64,000 nucleotides of DNA from Microbacterium sp. W4I20 (lineage in GTDB: Bacteria > Actinomycetota > Actinomycetes > Actinomycetales > Microbacteriaceae): assembly GCF_030816505.1 (NCBI RefSeq), contig NZ_JAUSYB010000001.1:1736001-1800000 (forward strand), written 5' to 3'. Below, piece by piece: positions 53,066 through 62,149 of this stretch. The first letter of the stretch is position 1; each line of letters opens with the position of its first letter. The notes under the pieces are model-generated. The model was not told where the DNA came from and searched no databases. It was given only the letters and a program-made list of their open reading frames with translations. The position numbers and the translations under genes are program-made.

Positions 53066-54019
53066 GTGAATGTAGAACTGAGCGGTGAGGGGCGGCGCTT
53101 CGTCGGCGCCGACCTTGGCGGATCACGGACTCGAGTCGTCGTTATGGATGCCGCAGGCCTCGTGATCCATCGGGCCGAGGGCGAGGGTGTGAACTGGCTC
53201 ACGACCGCGAGATCCGGTGTGCCCGAGAACATCGAGCGCGTGTTCGCTCGCGCCTTGGACGGACAGGGGAGACGAGTTGCGGCAACAGTGATCGGCGTTG
53301 CTGGGGTGCTTCCGTTCGAAGAGCCGCCGACCAGGGCTTTTCGTCAGATGTTGCTTGCCCTCGACGTCACTCACGATCCCGTAGTCATGAACGATCTCGA
53401 ACTGTTGTTCCGATCCTTCGCCGGCTGGCGATCGGGGCTGGCGCAGGTCGCCGGGACCGGCACTATCGCGGCGCGATTCTCTGAATCCTTCCTGACGCGG
53501 ACCGTCGACGGGTACGGTCCAACCCTGGGCGATTCTGGGTCGGGGTATTGGCTCGGCCGCGAAGCACTCCGCCTGGCACTTCGGGAAGTCGACGGCCGGG
53601 CACCCCGATCCGGCCTTTCCCAGATAGTGCTTCATCACCTCACGTCGCTCGGCCTGATCCCCTCCAGCGAAGTGTGCCCTGACCACGTATGGGGCATCGT
53701 GAACGCCATCGACTCAGGACCGCGGAGCGTGGTTGCCGATCTCGCGCGGGTCGTGATCGAGGCGGCGGCTCGGCTTCCCGAAGCAATGTCACTCGTGGCC
53801 GGCGCTGCCGCCGAGCTGACAGGCTCGCTTAGCGCGCTCGACCCGCAGCCACACGAGTCTCTCGTCTTGGGCGGAAGCCTCTTGACTCATGACAACCCCT
53901 TGAGCGCCGCAGTTATGAGCTGGGCCGACCAACAACAGCTCGAAGTCACCGTCGGGCGGGATGTCGCTTTGGCGGCGGCCGAACTTGCGGCAGCCGAGAT
54001 CCCTTCGAGGGACGGTTAG
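53066..54019 (+). CDS. BadF/BadG-type ATPase, probable N-acetylglucosamine kinase
   Basis: A 317-residue sugar kinase of the ASKHA fold: phosphate-1 motif FVGADLGGSRTRVVVMD near the N-terminus, VMNDLELLFRSFAG, VAGTGTIAARF, LGDSGSGYWLGREAL, and SLVLGGSLLTHDNP. These are the hallmarks of bacterial and eukaryotic GlcNAc kinases in the BadF family. The GTG at 53066 has GAGAGGAAG in front; an ATG at 53042 is the alternative. Divergent from the GH20 operon, it would trap released GlcNAc as the 6-phosphate. Confidence 0.87.
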   Translation: MNVELSGEGRRFVGADLGGSRTRVVVMDAAGLVIHRAEGEGVNWLTTARSGVPENIERVFARALDGQGRRVAATVIGVAGVLPFEEPPTRAFRQMLLALDVTHDPVVMNDLELLFRSFAGWRSGLAQVAGTGTIAARFSESFLTRTVDGYGPTLGDSGSGYWLGREALRLALREVDGRAPRSGLSQIVLHHLTSLGLIPSSEVCPDHVWGIVNAIDSGPRSVVADLARVVIEAAARLPEAMSLVAGAAAELTGSLSALDPQPHESLVLGGSLLTHDNPLSAAVMSWADQQQLEVTVGRDVALAAAELAAAEIPSRDG

Positions 54020-54266
54020 ATGTAGAGATCACGCGCCCAGAAGATCTTTGTTAGTACTCGTTCTCGGTCACGAAGTACGAGATGCTCGCCCGGCGCGGGC
54101 ACAGATGCCCGCGCCGATCGAGCAGTGAGCAGTTCCCGCCCGTGCCGCGGATGCCAGGACTCTCACATCCGGCCGAGCGTTGGGTGCGAGATCTCTATGC
54201 GCAGCTCGGCGGAATTCAAAGCGAGCCACGGCCCGCACCTCGCGGATGGGACCACCCGCTCGCTGG

Positions 54267-54925
54267 TCATCTCGTGGACAGCCCCGGACTGGACGATGGC
54301 TCTTCCATGGAGGCCGAGCTACTGCTTGCAGCGCGCAGAGCCACCTCCGCTGAGGGCACGTTGCGGAGCGGATGGACAGAACGGGGCTCCCGCATTCGGA
54401 TGTGTCCGGAAGCCCAGGTGCCCACCGCAGCTAGCGAGTCGCACATCGCGTCGTATAGGGCGCGCTGAAGCCAGGACGGGCACTCCTTCTGCAGCAAGAG
54501 CCGGTACGCCGTTTCCACATGCCCGGTCGAGCTGAGTGCATCCATGATGAAGGGGGTACCTGCGAACCCCGTCGAGATGTGATGGCCACTCGCGACGACG
54601 AGTTCGCTCAGCCGCCGCCCTGCCCAGTCGATCTGCTCCTCATCGAGAAGCCCGAACACGAGGGCAAGCGAGTAGACGGTAGGGCAATCACTGACGATGC
54701 GGCCGCCATCCACGTAGACCGTATTGAATGCGGTCTTGATTCGCGCAGCGAGCTGCGTGAACTCCTCCGTTTCGCTCGCGTAGCCCAGAATCGCAGATGT
54801 TTCGGCTACGATCCTGGCGGTTCGATACGCGCATGCTGTTGCCACGACGCCGGGGTCAGCTTTGGCCGCGGCAGCGTTCTCGGGCGGAGCATCGGGGCGG
54901 ATGGCCGGGTTGCAGGCTTTCGCTC
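54267..54925 (-). pseudogene. GH78 alpha-L-rhamnosidase fragment (both ends lost)
   Basis: From about 54925 down to 54475 the minus strand reads like the second half of a GH78 barrel: DAPPENAAAAKADPGVVATA, VYSLALVFGLLDEEQIDWAG and GHHISTGFAGTPFIMDALSS, ending at ECPSWL. It aligns with the corresponding part of the GH78 at 43970. After ECPSWL the expected GATTIWERWDS is missing and the frame runs on without similarity to a stop at 54267. No upstream part is present. The 250 bases to the left hold no recognised gene. Confidence 0.75.
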
Positions 54926-55081
54926 AGCCGGTGGAGCTCGTGCTCGGCATGATCTCGACCGATGGCGGATACCGTCACATCGGTCGCCGTGGGGCCGTCC
55001 ATGTGGACGTAGGGTCAGCAGCCTAGACCTGAACGCGGCGTCGCATGTCCGCTGATCCCGCGCGCGATGACGACGCCGGCG

Positions 55082-55117
55082 AGCACCCGGCAAGGGCTTG
55101 CGCCCCTGCCGGGTGCT
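55082..55117 (-). terminator. hairpin after the large secreted protein gene
   Basis: AGCACCCGGCAAGGGC and GCCCCTGCCGGGTGCT form a 16-bp stem with one mismatch and a 4-base loop, 6 bases after the stop of the large gene on the minus strand. There is no T-run, so efficiency is uncertain. Confidence 0.6.
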
Positions 55118-55122
55118 ATTCA

Positions 55123-58100
55123 CTAAAGAGTGACTAGCGCCACCCGATCAACCTGGAACTGCGGGGCCCATAGGGTCGTCGAGTCAGTCGCCCGGAACGA
55201 GACGCTCAGGCGCGTGATGTCGCCCTGCACCGCGTCGAGCGGCATGCGCAGATCGTTCCACTGGTCGGCGGCGACAGCCTCGACATGCTCATATTCGCCG
55301 ACGGTGGTGGTCACGGAGATCCGCGCTTCATACGCCGAACCCATCCCACCGTAAGCGTTGAGCGAGACGAGCAGCGCTTGGGCGTCGCCGAGTGCGATGG
55401 ACTCCTCCGGCTCGACGTACGTCGTCCGCCACTGGTCAGCCGGAGCGCTGCCCGTCAAAGCGGCCAGCATAGATGCTCCCAGGCGTGGGGTTCCCGGCTG
55501 GTTGGCACTCGACGGGGCGATGCCCACACTCACCATGTTGTCTCCCGCCACCCAGCCCTGGGCGTCCTCCTCGAAATCGTAGAGCAGGTCGGCGTTCTCC
55601 GGCAGCTCCGTGTCCGCCAGTTCAAGCGCCACCCGATCAACCTGGAACTGCGGGGCCCATAGGGTCGTCGAGTCCGTCGCCCGGAACGAGACGCTCAGAC
55701 GCGTGATGTCGCCCTGCACCGCGTCGAGCGGCATGCGCAGATCGTTCCACTGGTCGGCGGCGACAGCCTCGACGTGCTCATATTCGCCGACGGTGGTGGT
55801 CACGGAGATCCGCGCTTCATACGCCGAACCCATCCCACCGTAAGCGTTGAGCGAGACGAGCAGCGCTTGGGCGTCGCCGAGGGCGATGGACTCCCCCGGC
55901 TCGACGTACGTCGTCCGCCACTTGTCAGCCGGAGCGCTGCCCGTCAATGCGGCCAGCATAGATGCTCCCAGGCGTGGGGTTCCCGGCTGGTTGGCACTCG
56001 ACGGGGCGATGCCCACACTCACCACGTTGTCTCCCGCCACCCAGCCCTGGGCGTCCTCCTCGAAATCGTAGAGCAGGTCGGCGTTCTCCGGAAGCTCCGT
56101 GTCCGCCAGTTCAAGGACGCTGACGGCGTACTCTCTGCCATCGAATCCGACAACCAAAACGTCTCCGTCCGTCACCTCGGCAATGGTCGCCTCGACATTG
56201 ACCGAAGAGAGGGACGCCAGATCACCAATCGGCACTTCCTCCTCTTCGAGGACGATCGGACCGTCGAGTGTCGTCAGCGCACCCGAAACCTCTTCGCCGC
56301 CTCGGTTGGAGACGGTGAGAGACACGGTTGCCCCTGCCTCGATATCGCGCGCGGAGGCGGAGACGGCCAGGTTTGCAGCACCAATCACGCCCGGCGTCGC
56401 GGTGAAGCCGGCATCGCTGACCGACAGCTCCCCCACCCAGTCGGCGTTCGATTGCCCCCGCACCCAGACCTTGACGCGGTCGATCTCGTCGCGCGCATCC
56501 CAGCCACTCAGGTCGAGCGTCAGCGTGGTCACATCGCCATGGAGAACAACGGTGCCCTCGGCTACCTCAGCACCCGCGTAGACTTTCACCTTCGCCACAC
56601 GCTGCGCCGCAGCATCCGATCCCGGCGCGTCGAGCCGCACCTGCAGGTACGGCACCGCAGTGGCATCCACCGCCGTCGCCGTCTGATAGGTCACACCCCG
56701 CCATTGCTTGTCTAGTGTGTCGAACGAGGCCGTGACCGCACCATCGGCGACCGTCACTCCGGAGACGTTCTCGCCGGCCACCCATTCCTCGGCGGCAATG
56801 GCGATGTCAGGTGTGACGACGTCAGCGCGGAGGTCGACCGGCTGGGTCACCGGCAGTGGCCGGGTTCCCTGTGCCTCGATATCGAGGTCAGGGAAGAGCT
56901 CCTCCCACGACTGGGCGCCAATGATGGGGAGCGCGAATCCGGTGTGCTCGCGGGACTCCGGTGTGTCGATGTACTTGAAGACGTCGTAGATACGGCGCTG
57001 CGTGCCAGGCGACGAGGGCTCGGGGCGATCGTCATCCCACGTCCACAGACCGAGGCGCAGACCACCCTCCAGCTTGTGGTCGACATGACGATGCAGGATG
57101 AACGAGTCAATCCCGGGAGTAGAGACCGCGCGGTAGTAGCCGTAAGCGTACGCGGCGGCTTGGAGGTCGGCGTTCGCCTCGTCGTTGCCCGGCGCGTGAA
57201 AACCCTGTTCGGAGAGGATGATGCGGCGCTGATCACCCTCGTATGTGAGCTCGTCCTGCAGCAGATACTGGCCGAGAATGTGCAGGTTCTTGAACGTGAC
57301 GCGCGGAGTGTCGACCGAGTCGATCGCGGTCTGGTCGTTCCACGTCGCCGGGTTGCCTAGGTTCTCCGGATACGGGTGGTAGGCGACGTTCCAGCCGTAC
57401 TGACCGCCCTCCGCACTCACAGCGTTCATGCGGTCGAGCACATCTCGCCCCTGGTAATAGCGCGTCGGCTCGGCGCCGTCGTTGCTGATCGTCCAGTAGT
57501 GGTCGAGCGAGATATATGTGCGTGCTTGCGCATACTCATTGCGTACGGTCGTGTCGACCCAGCGCACGGCGCGCTCGTAGTCGTCGACGTAGCGATTGAT
57601 CGACTTCTCGCCCATGTTCTGCCAGATCCAGCCGGTGTTCACCTCGTTGCCAACGATCCAGCCGACGACCCGACCGTGCGCTTGGTCCTCGCGGGTGTAC
57701 CGGTCGGCCAGGAACGCCATGGTCCCGCGAAAGAACCGCGAGTTCTCGTCGACCGTGTTGAAGGCGTAGACCACCGCGCCGGACGCTCCTCGTGCCGCGT
57801 CAGGATGGATGATAAGGTCCGCGGCGCCAGGATTCGAATACTCGTTGTCGTAGGCGATCAGGATGGCGTTGACCACCATCCCGTTGTCCGACAGCGGCTT
57901 AATCGTCTGATCGAGATCGGTCATGTACTTCTTGTTGAAGTGGTAGGTCTCGCCGTCATGCTCGAACGCGATCGCATCGTTGCTCGCATCGGTCTGGATC
58001 GCCTCGTCGAGCGCGATATTGATCGCCGCATGCCCGACACCCAGCTCGTCGGCGTCGTCCGTCAGCTGCACCTGCAGGCCCTTCTTGGTCGCGGGTGCGG

Positions 58101-59052
58101 GGAACTCGAACTCGTTCTCCGCCGGGTAATCGTGCACCGTCACGTAGCGCGCCGAGTCGATGTATGCCGGCGTACCGCCGGCGTCAGCGACCACCAGGAA
58201 CTTCGACGAGATCCGGTCTCGCTCGTCGTCGAGGCGCGGCACCGCGAAGGAGAAGTCTCCCCCGCCGTCGGTGGTCGCGAGCTCGATCCCGTCTGCGTAG
58301 TCCGGCTCATACTCCCACCCGTCCAGCTCATACAGTGTGAGCGTCTGTCCCGCGGTAGATGCCGGAGCGGAGCCGGAGACGAGTATCTGGTCGCTCGTCG
58401 CCGTCACATCACCCACCGATCCGATGTGCTCGACCGGTTCGCGGTCGCCCTCGACCGGTTCGGGTTCGGGCAACGGCTCGTCGTTGAAAGAGAACCCGAT
58501 GTCGGCGAAAATCACTCGCCCATCATCGGTCGCATTCTCGCCAGGATCGATTCGCAGACGTCGGATAGTCCCCTCCCACGCGGGAACGCCGCGCAGGTCG
58601 ATGAGGTACTCCCCGGGTTCGGTCTCGTTGGGCCGAAGCGTGAAGGTCGCGCTTCGCGCCTCGGAGCCCGTGGGCTGCGCTTCGGTCTCCCAATAGATCT
58701 TGCCCACGGTGTTCGACGTCTCATTCTGCGCATGGATCACCACGGTATTCGCGGTGGTCGCATCGAGCGCGAAGGTGTCGGACATCAGCCACGGATCATT
58801 GCCGGTGACCTGAAGCTCGAGTCCGGCCGCCGTCACCTCGACGGTGGCCGTGCTGTTTCCGACGGTCCATCCCTGGGCGTCACCGGGAGTGCCGAACGTC
58901 CACTGCGGCGACTCATCCGCGACCGCGGCGACGGGAGCGCCGATGACCCCGCCGATCAGAGTGGCTGCCACAGTTAGCGCCAGCATGCGCCAACGTCCTG
59001 CCGAGTGTCTGCGAATCCTCGATCCGAAAGGGACCTGCCCATGCTGCGTCAT
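55123..59052 (-). CDS. large secreted protein with DUF5722-like putative hydrolase domain and duplicated C-terminal modules
   Basis: A 1309-residue exported protein. The signal peptide (RRHSAGRWRMLALTVAATLI, then APVAAVA) is cleaved near residue 45. A carbohydrate-binding-like beta-domain (50-190) and a linker come before a barrel resembling DUF5722 (about 315-790). Candidate catalytic glutamates are Glu470 in GWIVGNEVNTGW and Glu615 in IILSEQGFH. Then come a beta-domain, an NEW3-like domain (SVSARDIEAGATVSL...) and two almost identical 163-residue modules. No LPXTG anchor is seen. TAGGAG precedes the ATG at 59052; the frame extends to an ATG at 59250 next to an operator-like site. It may be the extracellular enzyme that makes the oligosaccharides imported here; its reaction is unknown. 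Confidence 0.8.
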   Translation of the reverse strand: MTQHGQVPFGSRIRRHSAGRWRMLALTVAATLIGGVIGAPVAAVADESPQWTFGTPGDAQGWTVGNSTATVEVTAAGLELQVTGNDPWLMSDTFALDATTANTVVIHAQNETSNTVGKIYWETEAQPTGSEARSATFTLRPNETEPGEYLIDLRGVPAWEGTIRRLRIDPGENATDDGRVIFADIGFSFNDEPLPEPEPVEGDREPVEHIGSVGDVTATSDQILVSGSAPASTAGQTLTLYELDGWEYEPDYADGIELATTDGGGDFSFAVPRLDDERDRISSKFLVVADAGGTPAYIDSARYVTVHDYPAENEFEFPAPATKKGLQVQLTDDADELGVGHAAINIALDEAIQTDASNDAIAFEHDGETYHFNKKYMTDLDQTIKPLSDNGMVVNAILIAYDNEYSNPGAADLIIHPDAARGASGAVVYAFNTVDENSRFFRGTMAFLADRYTREDQAHGRVVGWIVGNEVNTGWIWQNMGEKSINRYVDDYERAVRWVDTTVRNEYAQARTYISLDHYWTISNDGAEPTRYYQGRDVLDRMNAVSAEGGQYGWNVAYHPYPENLGNPATWNDQTAIDSVDTPRVTFKNLHILGQYLLQDELTYEGDQRRIILSEQGFHAPGNDEANADLQAAAYAYGYYRAVSTPGIDSFILHRHVDHKLEGGLRLGLWTWDDDRPEPSSPGTQRRIYDVFKYIDTPESREHTGFALPIIGAQSWEELFPDLDIEAQGTRPLPVTQPVDLRADVVTPDIAIAAEEWVAGENVSGVTVADGAVTASFDTLDKQWRGVTYQTATAVDATAVPYLQVRLDAPGSDAAAQRVAKVKVYAGAEVAEGTVVLHGDVTTLTLDLSGWDARDEIDRVKVWVRGQSNADWVGELSVSDAGFTATPGVIGAANLAVSASARDIEAGATVSLTVSNRGGEEVSGALTTLDGPIVLEEEEVPIGDLASLSSVNVEATIAEVTDGDVLVVGFDGREYAVSVLELADTELPENADLLYDFEEDAQGWVAGDNVVSVGIAPSSANQPGTPRLGASMLAALTGSAPADKWRTTYVEPGESIALGDAQALLVSLNAYGGMGSAYEARISVTTTVGEYEHVEAVAADQWNDLRMPLDAVQGDITRLSVSFRATDSTTLWAPQFQVDRVALELADTELPENADLLYDFEEDAQGWVAGDNMVSVGIAPSSANQPGTPRLGASMLAALTGSAPADQWRTTYVEPEESIALGDAQALLVSLNAYGGMGSAYEARISVTTTVGEYEHVEAVAADQWNDLRMPLDAVQGDITRLSVSFRATDSTTLWAPQFQVDRVALVTL
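55136..55624 (-). repeat. 489-bp tandem repeat, unit at the gene's 3' end
   Basis: This unit encodes the last 163-residue module of the large secreted protein. It matches the adjacent 55625-56113 at nearly every base, with only scattered single changes, several of them silent. Confidence 0.92.
55625..56113 (-). repeat. 489-bp tandem repeat, upstream unit
   Basis: In-frame partner of 55136-55624. The protein module begins near LELADTELPENADLLYDFEE and contains DAQGWVAGDN and FQVDRVAL, typical of a beta-sandwich binding domain. The length is exactly 163 codons. Confidence 0.92.
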
Positions 59053-59254
59053 GATTGCGCTCCTACCAATTCGTCGTCGAATACTGCCGGGTTGTTCTTT
59101 TGGGACCAATCGTCCGCGTCGCGAGGGCTTCTCGACCGGGCGCGGCGTTTCTGTCGCACGCGTCTGGTCGATCACACCCTCGTGCGCCGCTTCCGGCGCA
59201 GCATGGCTATCGTCGGTCTTACTCTGTTGAATGCTGACGATGCGCACCATAAAG

Positions 59255-59264
59255 TGAAACGTTA
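59255..59264. promoter_or_regulatory. LacI-type operator-like site, copy 1
   Basis: TGAAACGTTA with a central ACGT overlaps the TATAAC -10-like element on the minus strand, a position suited to repression of the large secreted protein gene. The same ten bases recur at 59674. Confidence 0.5.
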
Positions 59265-59673
59265 TACTGACTATCTACCTGGTCCACTTGTGTGTCAAGC
59301 CCTGCCAAGGCGGAAGGCGAACGGCGCGAGGGACCGGCTTGCTCTTGGCGCGACCACCTCGGTTCCGCCGACCACCATGAGACGGACCGTGAGTTCGTCG
59401 ACGCTCCCCGCTTCGTCCGGCACCAGGCCGATGCTCACGCGGCCAGACGCGCGAGAGCACTGTTCCATGCCCCGCACAGGAGGCCGGAGTCCGAGACGGC
59501 ATCCGATCCCATGGAAAACCCCCGCGGATCACGAGAGATCCCGACAACGGCACCATCCACTCGCTGACTGTCCTGAGGTCAATAGACCACTCGGCGAAAG
59601 GCCGAGTGCGCGTAGAGTGCGGCGAGTCGCCACCCGCGGCGGATGCCGTTGCTCTTCCAAGGGGTTTCGGGAA

Positions 59674-59683
59674 TGAAACGTTA
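59674..59683. promoter_or_regulatory. LacI-type operator-like site, copy 2
   Basis: TGAAACGTTA lies 75 bases before the LacI-type start and matches copy 1 exactly over ten bases. It fits autoregulation. Confidence 0.5.
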
Positions 59684-59758
59684 GTATTGGATTCTGCTCG
59701 ACCCCTCGCTCTGGAGCGAGTGCCTGGTCCGGCGCCCTCGATGAGGACGGAGATCCGT

Positions 59759-60772
59759 GTGGCGAGTATGAAAGATGTCGCACTGCGAGCATCGGTGTCG
59801 TTGGGAACCGTGTCGAAGTATCTGAACGCTCCTCACCGTGTCGCACCAGCCACCCAACAGCGGATCCGTGACGCGGTTGACGCCCTGGGATACACGCGCA
59901 ATGAGGCGGCCCGCCAGCTCAAGTCCGGACGCAGTCGCGTGCTAGCGTTCGTCGCTCTCGAGCTGAATAACCCCTTCTTCGGAGAGGTCGCCGAGGGCAT
60001 GGAGCGTCGCGCTGCCGAAGACGACCTCTACCTCTCCATCGTCAGCACCAGTGGTAGCGCTGAACGCGAGACCGATTACATCAGGATGCTCGTCCAGCAA
60101 AGGGTGTACGGCGTGATCCTGGCGTCCGGCACGACTCGGCCGGAAGCCTTCGACATCCTGCGCACCGCAGGCATGCCGACCGTGCTGATGGACGCCTACG
60201 CCGTCAGCGCGCGGTTCTCCTCCTGCTCCATAAACGACTACTCCGGAGCCCGTAAGGCTACCGAGCACCTCATCGCCCAGGGGTGTCGCCGCATTGCCTT
60301 CGTGGGAGGCGAAAATCACACCTACCAGATCGCCGAACGCCTGCGGGGGGCATCCGCCGCCATCGAAGGCGTAGAAGGTGTCGCTCTCGAGGTCGTGCCG
60401 ACGGTCGACCGCTCCGTGCATGCTGGACTCAGGGTGGGGCGAGAACTCGCCGCACGTCCATCCTACGAGCGCCCGGATGGGATCTTCGCTGCGAACGACT
60501 CGCTCGCCATCGGCGCTATCGGGGCGCTGACGCGTGATCGTCGCATCTCCATCCCTCGCGATATCGCGGTCGTCGGATACGACGATGTCGACTTCGTTGC
60601 CGCATCGGCCGTGCCGCTCACTTCCGTGCGGCGCCCGCGGGAGGTCTTCGGCCGCCGCGCCGTCGATCTCATCCGCGATCAGGTGGATGCCGGCAGTCCG
60701 GGCGGGGCGATCGAGCACGTGCTGATCGAACCCGAACTGATCGTCCGCGAGAGTTCCATCCGGTGCGTCTGA
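59759..60772 (+). CDS. LacI-family transcriptional regulator
   Basis: A 337-residue repressor. Helix-turn-helix SMKDVALRASVSLGTVSKYLN, hinge RIRDAVDALGYTRNEAARQL, and a sensor domain with VLAFVALELNNPFFGEVAEGM and IAVVGYDDVDFVAASAVPLTS. The GTG at 59759 has GGAG 6 bases upstream; an ATG at 59741 would add six residues. It is divergent from the large secreted protein, with TGAAACGTTA sites near both genes. Its 3' end abuts a GH78 fragment on the other strand. Confidence 0.91.
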   Translation: MASMKDVALRASVSLGTVSKYLNAPHRVAPATQQRIRDAVDALGYTRNEAARQLKSGRSRVLAFVALELNNPFFGEVAEGMERRAAEDDLYLSIVSTSGSAERETDYIRMLVQQRVYGVILASGTTRPEAFDILRTAGMPTVLMDAYAVSARFSSCSINDYSGARKATEHLIAQGCRRIAFVGGENHTYQIAERLRGASAAIEGVEGVALEVVPTVDRSVHAGLRVGRELAARPSYERPDGIFAANDSLAIGAIGALTRDRRISIPRDIAVVGYDDVDFVAASAVPLTSVRRPREVFGRRAVDLIRDQVDAGSPGGAIEHVLIEPELIVRESSIRCV

Positions 60773-61205
60773 CAGCACCACCCTCGTCGGTCGGCCACTC
60801 GCCGCGATGGTGTGAGTTCCGGCCGAAAAGCGCTGTCGAGCGGTCACCGGGCGGTTGCCGCCGTCGACCGCGGACCCAGCGAACTTCGAGGGCAGGACGA
60901 CGTCGGCGAGGACCCCGTCCGGGATTGTCACGACCAGCCGCGGCTCATGAGCATGCAACTCCACACGCACGGTCCCCCTCGGCGTGTACGTGGTGTCTTC
61001 AAGGACGCGAAGCCCTGCGGAGTGCGGCTCGATCCGGAGAAGCGCGCCGCCCGGCTCGACGATGCGCACCCCGAGCAGGGTGTCGTGCATCCAGATCAGC
61101 GGTGAGGCAGCCCATCCATGCGATCCCGTGGCGTCGACCGGCTGCGTGTCGAGCAGTTCGCCGGTCGCCAGGCCGCGATCCGCGCGGGTGACGATCGAGG
61201 AGCAT
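60773..61205 (-). pseudogene. GH78 alpha-L-rhamnosidase C-terminal fragment
   Basis: The minus strand reads IVTRADRGLATGELLDTQPV, then DATGSHGWAASPLIWMHDTL, LGVRIVEPGGALLRIEPHSA and DTTYTPRGTVRVELHAHEPR. This tracks the C-terminus of the GH78 at 40480 (DPTGSHGWGAVPLLWLHEYLLGV, TTLTPRGAVYLHY). Nothing of the barrel remains upstream of about 61205, and no stop occurs at the expected end: the frame runs on through the LacI-type gene. It is a truncated relic. Confidence 0.78.
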
Positions 61206-61306
61206 GAAGAGGATGAAGACGGGTGTGATCGCGGCGATCGAGATGCTGCGCCGCCGCTATGAGCCGGCTCCTTAACCTCGTGAGGTCGAACGATCCCTAC
61301 TCCGGT

Positions 61307-62149
61307 TCAGCCGGCGAACGCATGGGTTGCGACTCCGCGCACTTGCGGTTGCGCTCGAAAGAGTGCACCGGCGCTTGCATCACGTCGCGGAAGATCCTGC
61401 TGCGATGTGGTGATGTACAAATCGTCGAGCTGTGGACCGCCAAATGCACACGCGCTGACATGTGGCGTCGGCAGTTCGATGCGGGCGTCCTGCTTTGCGT
61501 CCGGCCCGATCCTAATGATTGCGCCAGCCCCCCACATCGCCACCCAGACCCCGCCCTCGGCATCGACGGCGATGCCGTCCGGCAGACCTGCGATTTTACT
61601 GAGGTCTGCAAATGGTTCCCTGTCTGCTAGGCCTGCGGGCGCCAGGCGTAGGCGATCGATGCGGCGCGTTGCGGTGTCGACGTAGAACATTGAATCGCTG
61701 AGCGGGTCACCGGCGAGCCCGTTGGAGATGCTGATCCCCTCGGCGACGACGCTTACCGTTCCCGACGGATCCAGTCGATACAGATGCCCGCTGTCGGCAG
61801 GACCCTCCGTGCCGCACAGGAACGAGCCATCGGTTGCGCAGGAACCGTCGTTCATACGCAAACGCTCATCGTCGAAAGCCCTTATTTCGCGCTCCGGGCG
61901 AAGATCGGCATCGGCAAGCAGGAACCCGTCTCGCGTGGCTATAACCCAGCCCCCGTTGACGCGGGGCCGGAGCGCCGCTGCCCAAGAGCCAATGCGCACG
62001 GCGCTCGGGCTCTTTCCCGTCTCCGGGTGAAGGTGAAGGACGGTCCCCTCGACCATATCGACCCACCGGAGTGAACCATCGCGGTGATCCCACACCGGAC
62101 CTTCCCCGTGAGAGCACAGCGTCGGAGTTATCTGCGCGACGGGAATCAA
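61307..62149 (-). CDS. SMP-30/gluconolactonase family protein, possible L-rhamnono-lactonase
   Basis: A 280-residue six-bladed propeller lactonase. Metal ligands are expected at Glu16 in GEGPVWD, at the asparagine in RMNDGSC, at the asparagine in ISNGLAGDP, and at the aspartate in GLPDGIAVDAEGGVWVAMWG. The TTG at 62149 overlaps the SDR stop (TTGA) and gives the normal family length; the frame is open to 62203. Between an SDR and a FAH-family hydrolase it fits the lactonase step of non-phosphorylated L-rhamnose (or L-fucose) breakdown. Confidence 0.85.
   Translation of the reverse strand: MIPVAQITPTLCSHGEGPVWDHRDGSLRWVDMVEGTVLHLHPETGKSPSAVRIGSWAAALRPRVNGGWVIATRDGFLLADADLRPEREIRAFDDERLRMNDGSCATDGSFLCGTEGPADSGHLYRLDPSGTVSVVAEGISISNGLAGDPLSDSMFYVDTATRRIDRLRLAPAGLADREPFADLSKIAGLPDGIAVDAEGGVWVAMWGAGAIIRIGPDAKQDARIELPTPHVSACAFGGPQLDDLYITTSQQDLPRRDASAGALFRAQPQVRGVATHAFAG

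Larger units (their letters stand above)
59053..59758. other. control region between the large secreted protein and its likely LacI regulator
   Basis: About 700 bases without a convincing gene. It holds two copies of an operator-like TGAAACGTTA sequence near its two ends and a TATAAC -10-like element on the minus strand at 59261-59266. The middle has GC-rich frames on both strands, possibly remains of a lost gene, but none could be identified. Confidence 0.45.

Noticed and set aside
57376..58977. 533-codon plus-strand frame opposite the large secreted protein
   Set aside because: It is the antisense shadow of a gene with signal peptide and recognisable domains; Val/Arg/His-rich without motifs.
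59942..60772. Continuation of the GH78 C-terminal fragment frame through the LacI-type gene
   Set aside because: Similarity to GH78 ends near 60773; beyond that the frame is antisense to a clear LacI gene.
61206..61306. Permease-like segment (ISIAAITPVFILFMLL on the minus strand)
   Set aside because: Only about 20 hydrophobic codons next to the GH78 relic; too short to assign to any family.
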